8,185 nucleotides of DNA. It comes from an uncultured Lachnospiraceae bacterium. GTDB lineage: Bacteria; Bacillota; Clostridia; Lachnospirales; Lachnospiraceae. The notes under the pieces are model-generated. The model made no database searches. It saw only the letters and a program-made list of their open reading frames with translations, and had not been told where the DNA came from. Position numbers and translations under genes: made by a program. Shown here piece by piece: positions 5,879-8,185 of this stretch. The DNA lies in contig CAPNGW010000094.1 of the NCBI GenBank assembly GCA_948665105.1, positions 1-8,185 of the forward strand, written 5' to 3'. Position 1 is the stretch's first letter; every line of letters begins with the position of its first letter.

Positions 5879-5917
5879 ATAGATAAAGATTTACCACAGA
5901 TAATAATTTATCTATAT
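5860..5917. promoter_or_regulatory. Putative operator array of inverted and direct 11-13 bp repeats
   Basis: ATATAGATAAATT (5860-5872) has a perfect inverted copy, AATTTATCTATAT, at 5905-5917. A direct copy of its first 11 bases, ATATAGATAAA, lies at 5877-5887, 17 bp after the first. All lie between the divergent XRE and lipoprotein genes, overlapping the regulator's promoter and ending 4 bp before the lipoprotein -35. This arrangement is typical of operators for small Cro/CI repressors. The DNA is very AT-rich, which makes chance repeats easier, but a 13-bp perfect inverted pair is still notable. Confidence 0.55.
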
Positions 5918-5921
5918 ATGC

Positions 5922-5950
5922 TTGAAACCATAGGGGGTATGAGATATAAT
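5922..5950 (+). promoter_or_regulatory. SigA-type promoter of the lipoprotein operon
   Basis: TTGAAA (5922-5927), a 17-nt spacer and TATAAT (5945-5950) form a near-consensus vegetative promoter 38 nt before the start codon at 5989. Such a strong promoter beside repeats suggests control by repression. Confidence 0.8.
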
Positions 5951-5988
5951 TAGAGGGTACTTGAATATAAGATAAGGAGAGACTTAAA

Positions 5989-6762
5989 ATGAGGAAAAAT
6001 GTTATGAGGAAATGGGCGGTAGTGATTTTATCGAGTATTTTTATGGTGGCTTTGGCAGGATGTGGAACAAAGACAGGGGCAATGAACCAAAGTCCTGAAA
6101 ACAGTAGTGTTGTTGAAGCTGATGAAAGAGAAGCAACAGAGGGAAATATAGAAGAAACAGGTGTTTCCGCAGGCGCAGAGAATGAGAATATTGTTCTGTA
6201 TTCGGAGAAAGGAAGTCAGGATTACTGTCCATTAGACGAAACTAAATATGAACCACATGAAGGAACAATCAATGCAACAGAAGACATTCCTCTTTATGAT
6301 GGAAAAGGATACTGCATTGGATATATCAAAAATGGTTCCACTGTTTCAATAACTGAATATGGCACAAATGCATGGTCCAGATTTGAAAATCCTATTGATG
6401 GAACAGACTACGATTATCTGTATGTATTGAAGGATTATGCAATGGATTTAAGTAAATTATATCTTGATGAAGTAAGTATGAAACAGGGGATTGAAGATTA
6501 TATCAATCGTTATGGACTGGAAGAAATTGAATATACATTCCTAAATGAAAAAGCTTCTGATATGGAGATGTATGAATGTAGAATGGATTCTATATATGAT
6601 AATGAAATGATGTATACATATTGGATTGGACAGCAAATATCCAATGAAGAATTTAGTCCATTTCGTTATGCAACACTTTATATTGAATGTGAAGAAGATA
6701 CGGATGGTTGGATTATCTGCAGAATTTATTACAAAGATTATGTTGAACCCGAATACTACTAA
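5989..6762 (+). CDS. Secreted lipoprotein with SH3-like module (first of tandem pair)
   Basis: A 257-residue protein, start fixed by AAGGAGA (5974-5980) 8 nt upstream. A basic N-terminus (MRKNVMRKW) and hydrophobic stretch lead to the lipobox LAGC with lipidated Cys25, so it should be anchored on the outer face of the membrane. Residues 26-75 are a polar Ser/Glu/Asn-rich linker. Residues 91-150 look like a bacterial SH3-like barrel (GTINATEDIPLYDGKGYCIGY, then YGTNAWSRFE and YLYVLKDY), a fold often used to bind cell wall or peptides. The C-terminal ~105 residues are acidic and Tyr-rich (DYINRYGLEEIEYTFLNEK, ATLYIECEEDTDGWIICRIYY) and match nothing I recognise. The next gene starts 20 nt later with a matching module, so the two form an operon. 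No catalytic motif is seen; function unknown. A surface-binding or sensing role is inference. Confidence 0.8.
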   Translation: MRKNVMRKWAVVILSSIFMVALAGCGTKTGAMNQSPENSSVVEADEREATEGNIEETGVSAGAENENIVLYSEKGSQDYCPLDETKYEPHEGTINATEDIPLYDGKGYCIGYIKNGSTVSITEYGTNAWSRFENPIDGTDYDYLYVLKDYAMDLSKLYLDEVSMKQGIEDYINRYGLEEIEYTFLNEKASDMEMYECRMDSIYDNEMMYTYWIGQQISNEEFSPFRYATLYIECEEDTDGWIICRIYYKDYVEPEYY

Positions 6763-6782
6763 AATTATCAGGAGACAATGTT

Positions 6783-7691
6783 ATGAAGATGAAAAGAATC
6801 TATGCAATCTTGACGATTGTAATTATAGTACTTGCGACTGGATGTGGGAACAATGTATCTATGGTAGAGAAAAATGACGGTGAGACAGCGGAAACTGGAA
6901 ATTCTGATGTTGCAGACAAAGAAACAGTTGCACCTGAAAGTTCTTCTACAGAAGTCAAAGACCTCGACAGTATGATTACCGAGAAAGATGATTCAGAACT
7001 TGATTTAAAGGCTTACTATTACAGCATGGAGGATAGGTCATTTTGTAATGATGGAGAAGATGTTTTCAGTTCTGTATTCTTTGAAAGTGCGGATTCTTTA
7101 GGCTATATTACAACTGGAAAAGTGCCTATTTATGCACAGAATGGTGTGAGGATTGGTTATACGAATGAGGATGTCGATATCCTTGTAATGGGAACTTATG
7201 GCGATTGGTGTAGCTTCTACTTGGATCAAGATCGCAGGTATGCAAGGCTTTCTGACATTGAAGCAAATTCTATTACGATAGAAGAAAGAGATGCAATGGC
7301 AGAAGAAGCAAATAAACAGGAACAGGATTCAATGAAAACAGAGCTCCCTGTTGAAAATGTTCCTGATGAACAGTTTGTGCAGGATACTCCTGTTGAAAGT
7401 GAACATGTAGAAACACCTGCAAGTGATAAGTATACTCCTGATGAAGCGATTGCAGTTTATCGTTCTCTGATGGAATCAGGTGGAATTACTTGGAATCCTG
7501 CTCTTAAGGATGTAAGTAGTTGGGGTACAGGTTGGATTGAACTTCAAAAGGGAATGCCTGAATGGTGTGCAGAAACAAATCTTGAATCTGCTGCCATTGG
7601 AAGTCATGGAGGCAATTCTTGGACACAATTTTATTTTGAAGTAACAGGTTCAGATGAAGATTCTGTTTATATAACAGAATGGCATAATTAG
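6783..7691 (+). CDS. Secreted lipoprotein with SH3-like module and extra C-terminal domain (second of tandem pair)
   Basis: A 302-residue protein, start at the ATG 8 nt after AGGAG (6770-6774); an ATG at 6778 gives only two codons. Residues 4-20 form a signal peptide ending in LATG before Cys21; Ala at -3 is a less usual but tolerated lipobox residue. A long Ser/Thr/Glu/Asp linker follows to about 75. Residues 108-160 (GYITTGKVPIYAQNGVRIGY, then TYGDWCSFY and YARLSDIE) align by eye with the SH3-like module of the preceding lipoprotein, so the two are probably diverged paralogues. A second acidic, Pro-containing linker (about 170-217) leads to a C-terminal domain, 218-302: TPDEAIAVYRSLMESGGI, WGTGWIELQKG, TQFYFEVTGSDEDSVYITEWHN. 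The first protein lacks this domain and I do not recognise it. A strong terminator follows. Anchoring at the cell surface is well supported; the function is not. Confidence 0.8.
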   Translation: MKMKRIYAILTIVIIVLATGCGNNVSMVEKNDGETAETGNSDVADKETVAPESSSTEVKDLDSMITEKDDSELDLKAYYYSMEDRSFCNDGEDVFSSVFFESADSLGYITTGKVPIYAQNGVRIGYTNEDVDILVMGTYGDWCSFYLDQDRRYARLSDIEANSITIEERDAMAEEANKQEQDSMKTELPVENVPDEQFVQDTPVESEHVETPASDKYTPDEAIAVYRSLMESGGITWNPALKDVSSWGTGWIELQKGMPEWCAETNLESAAIGSHGGNSWTQFYFEVTGSDEDSVYITEWHN

Positions 7692-7725
7692 TAATAATGA
7701 GAAATCTGAGATTATGTATTTAAGT

Positions 7726-7767
7726 GAAATATAAGAGTTGAACCGGCAGGTTCAACTCTTATATTTC
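7726..7767. terminator. Perfect 19-bp hairpin, bidirectional terminator
   Basis: Bases 7726-7744 pair without mismatch with 7749-7767 around the tetraloop GGCA. The stem core is AAGAGTTGAACC / GGTTCAACTCTT and its base is A/T-rich on both sides, giving a U-rich 3' arm on either strand. It lies 34 nt after the second lipoprotein stop and 24 nt beyond the end of the convergent minus-strand gene, so it can serve both. Confidence 0.85.
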
Positions 7768-7791
7768 TTCTCAAATTGTATTTTTGAAATT

Positions 7792-8184
7792 TTAAGGCAT
7801 AACATGGTACTGGTTCGCTATGTCATAGGGAAGATAGCAGACATTTATATTATCCCAAAGGGAAGGCCTCACACCATAGCTGGACAGAAAAGAATCAGAT
7901 CGCGGAGTATCTTTGTATGTTTTGGTAAAATAATCAAAAACTCGGCGGTCTTCCTGATGAAAGAAATTTTCTGCCCTGCTCTGTGACCAGACATAGACAG
8001 TCAGGTTTATTTTCAATTCCTTTTTACAATAGCGGTCCATCATGTGGACAATTCCTGCAAGGTTTAAATATAGCTTTTCCAAAGCAAGGTTATCAAGAGA
8101 ATCAAAATGGATAAGATTCACAGCAGTTTCGAGACTATGAAGAAAAGTCTGTAAATGCAGATCTTCTATGATAATAAAGGGGTG
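7792..8184 (-). CDS. Unidentified protein, 5' end beyond the window
   Basis: The minus-strand frame is open from the right edge to the TAA at 7792, giving 130 visible residues. A GTG at 8121 could start a 109-residue version, but the 21 codons before it (HPFIIIEDLHLQTFLHSLET) continue plausibly, so the gene is read as partial. The visible part is soluble and mixed-charge, with an aromatic-rich middle (LTVYVWSQSRAENFFHQEDRRVFDYFTKTY) and a C-terminus of LWDNINVCYLPYDIANQYHVMP. There are no membrane segments, zinc-finger pairs or nucleotide-binding motifs. I do not recognise the family. It converges on the lipoprotein operon and shares its terminator. AT-rich composition like its neighbours suggests the same accessory region. 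Confidence 0.6.
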   Translation of the reverse strand, partial: HPFIIIEDLHLQTFLHSLETAVNLIHFDSLDNLALEKLYLNLAGIVHMMDRYCKKELKINLTVYVWSQSRAENFFHQEDRRVFDYFTKTYKDTPRSDSFLSSYGVRPSLWDNINVCYLPYDIANQYHVMP

Positions 8185-8185
8185 G

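Noticed and set aside
6626..6877. An 83-codon plus-strand frame bridging the two lipoprotein genes
   Set aside because: It overlaps the end of one and the signal peptide of the next in another frame. Both overlapped genes have good ribosome sites and lipoboxes, while this frame has neither.
7738..7986. An 82-codon plus-strand frame starting in the terminator hairpin
   Set aside because: It begins inside the 19-bp hairpin and is antisense to the longer partial minus-strand gene that reaches the right edge.
1..8185. CRISPR array, tRNA or rRNA genes, insertion-sequence transposase
   Set aside because: No regularly spaced repeats, cloverleaf or rRNA signature segments, or transposase motifs were seen on either strand.

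Overview
The window looks like a chromosomal segment of a Clostridia/Lachnospiraceae-type Firmicute. The evidence is strong AGGAG-type ribosome binding sites, a YhaM-type exoribonuclease, a clostridial RlmD with an Fe-S cluster, and Gram-positive lipoproteins. I cannot name the species. It falls into two parts with different base composition. From 1 to about 3600 is GC-richer housekeeping DNA (about 55% G+C by hand count over 3421-3600). From about 3650 to the right edge is AT-rich accessory DNA (about 36% over 3661-3890).

Left part, all on the + strand: the C-terminal portion of an HtrA/DegP-like protein with a PDZ domain, whose catalytic His and Asp positions are replaced by Lys and Gly (2-1078); a YhaM-type 3'-5' exoribonuclease (1149-2096); and RlmD, a 23S rRNA uracil-C5 methyltransferase (2114-3892). 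The gaps of 70 and 17 nt fit co-transcription. The last ~95 codons of rlmD are AT-rich and encode a small C-terminal domain that I recall from rlmD/rumA genes carrying integrative elements. The composition break therefore probably marks the end of an integrated or formerly integrated conjugative element that restored the 3' end of its target gene.

Right part: a terminator, phased GACA repeats, a mobile-element-type ssb (4124-4519), a frameshifted acidic small gene (4543-4747), a J-domain protein (4865-5374), and a noncoding stretch with a nested RNA fold (5405-5480). Next is a divergent pair: an XRE-family regulator on the minus strand (5595-5825), and on the plus strand two lipoproteins in an operon (5989-6762 and 6783-7691), each with an SH3-like module. 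Between the regulator and the lipoproteins lie a near-consensus promoter and 13-bp repeats that look like operators. A perfect 19-bp hairpin separates the operon from a convergent unidentified gene running off the right edge (7792-8184, minus). No integrase, relaxase or coupling protein is visible, so the mobile-element reading rests on the rlmD junction and the accessory gene types.

The most checkable novelties are the degenerate HtrA, the recombinant rlmD 3' end, the regulator/tandem-lipoprotein module with its operator-like repeats, and the unassigned structured RNA region.
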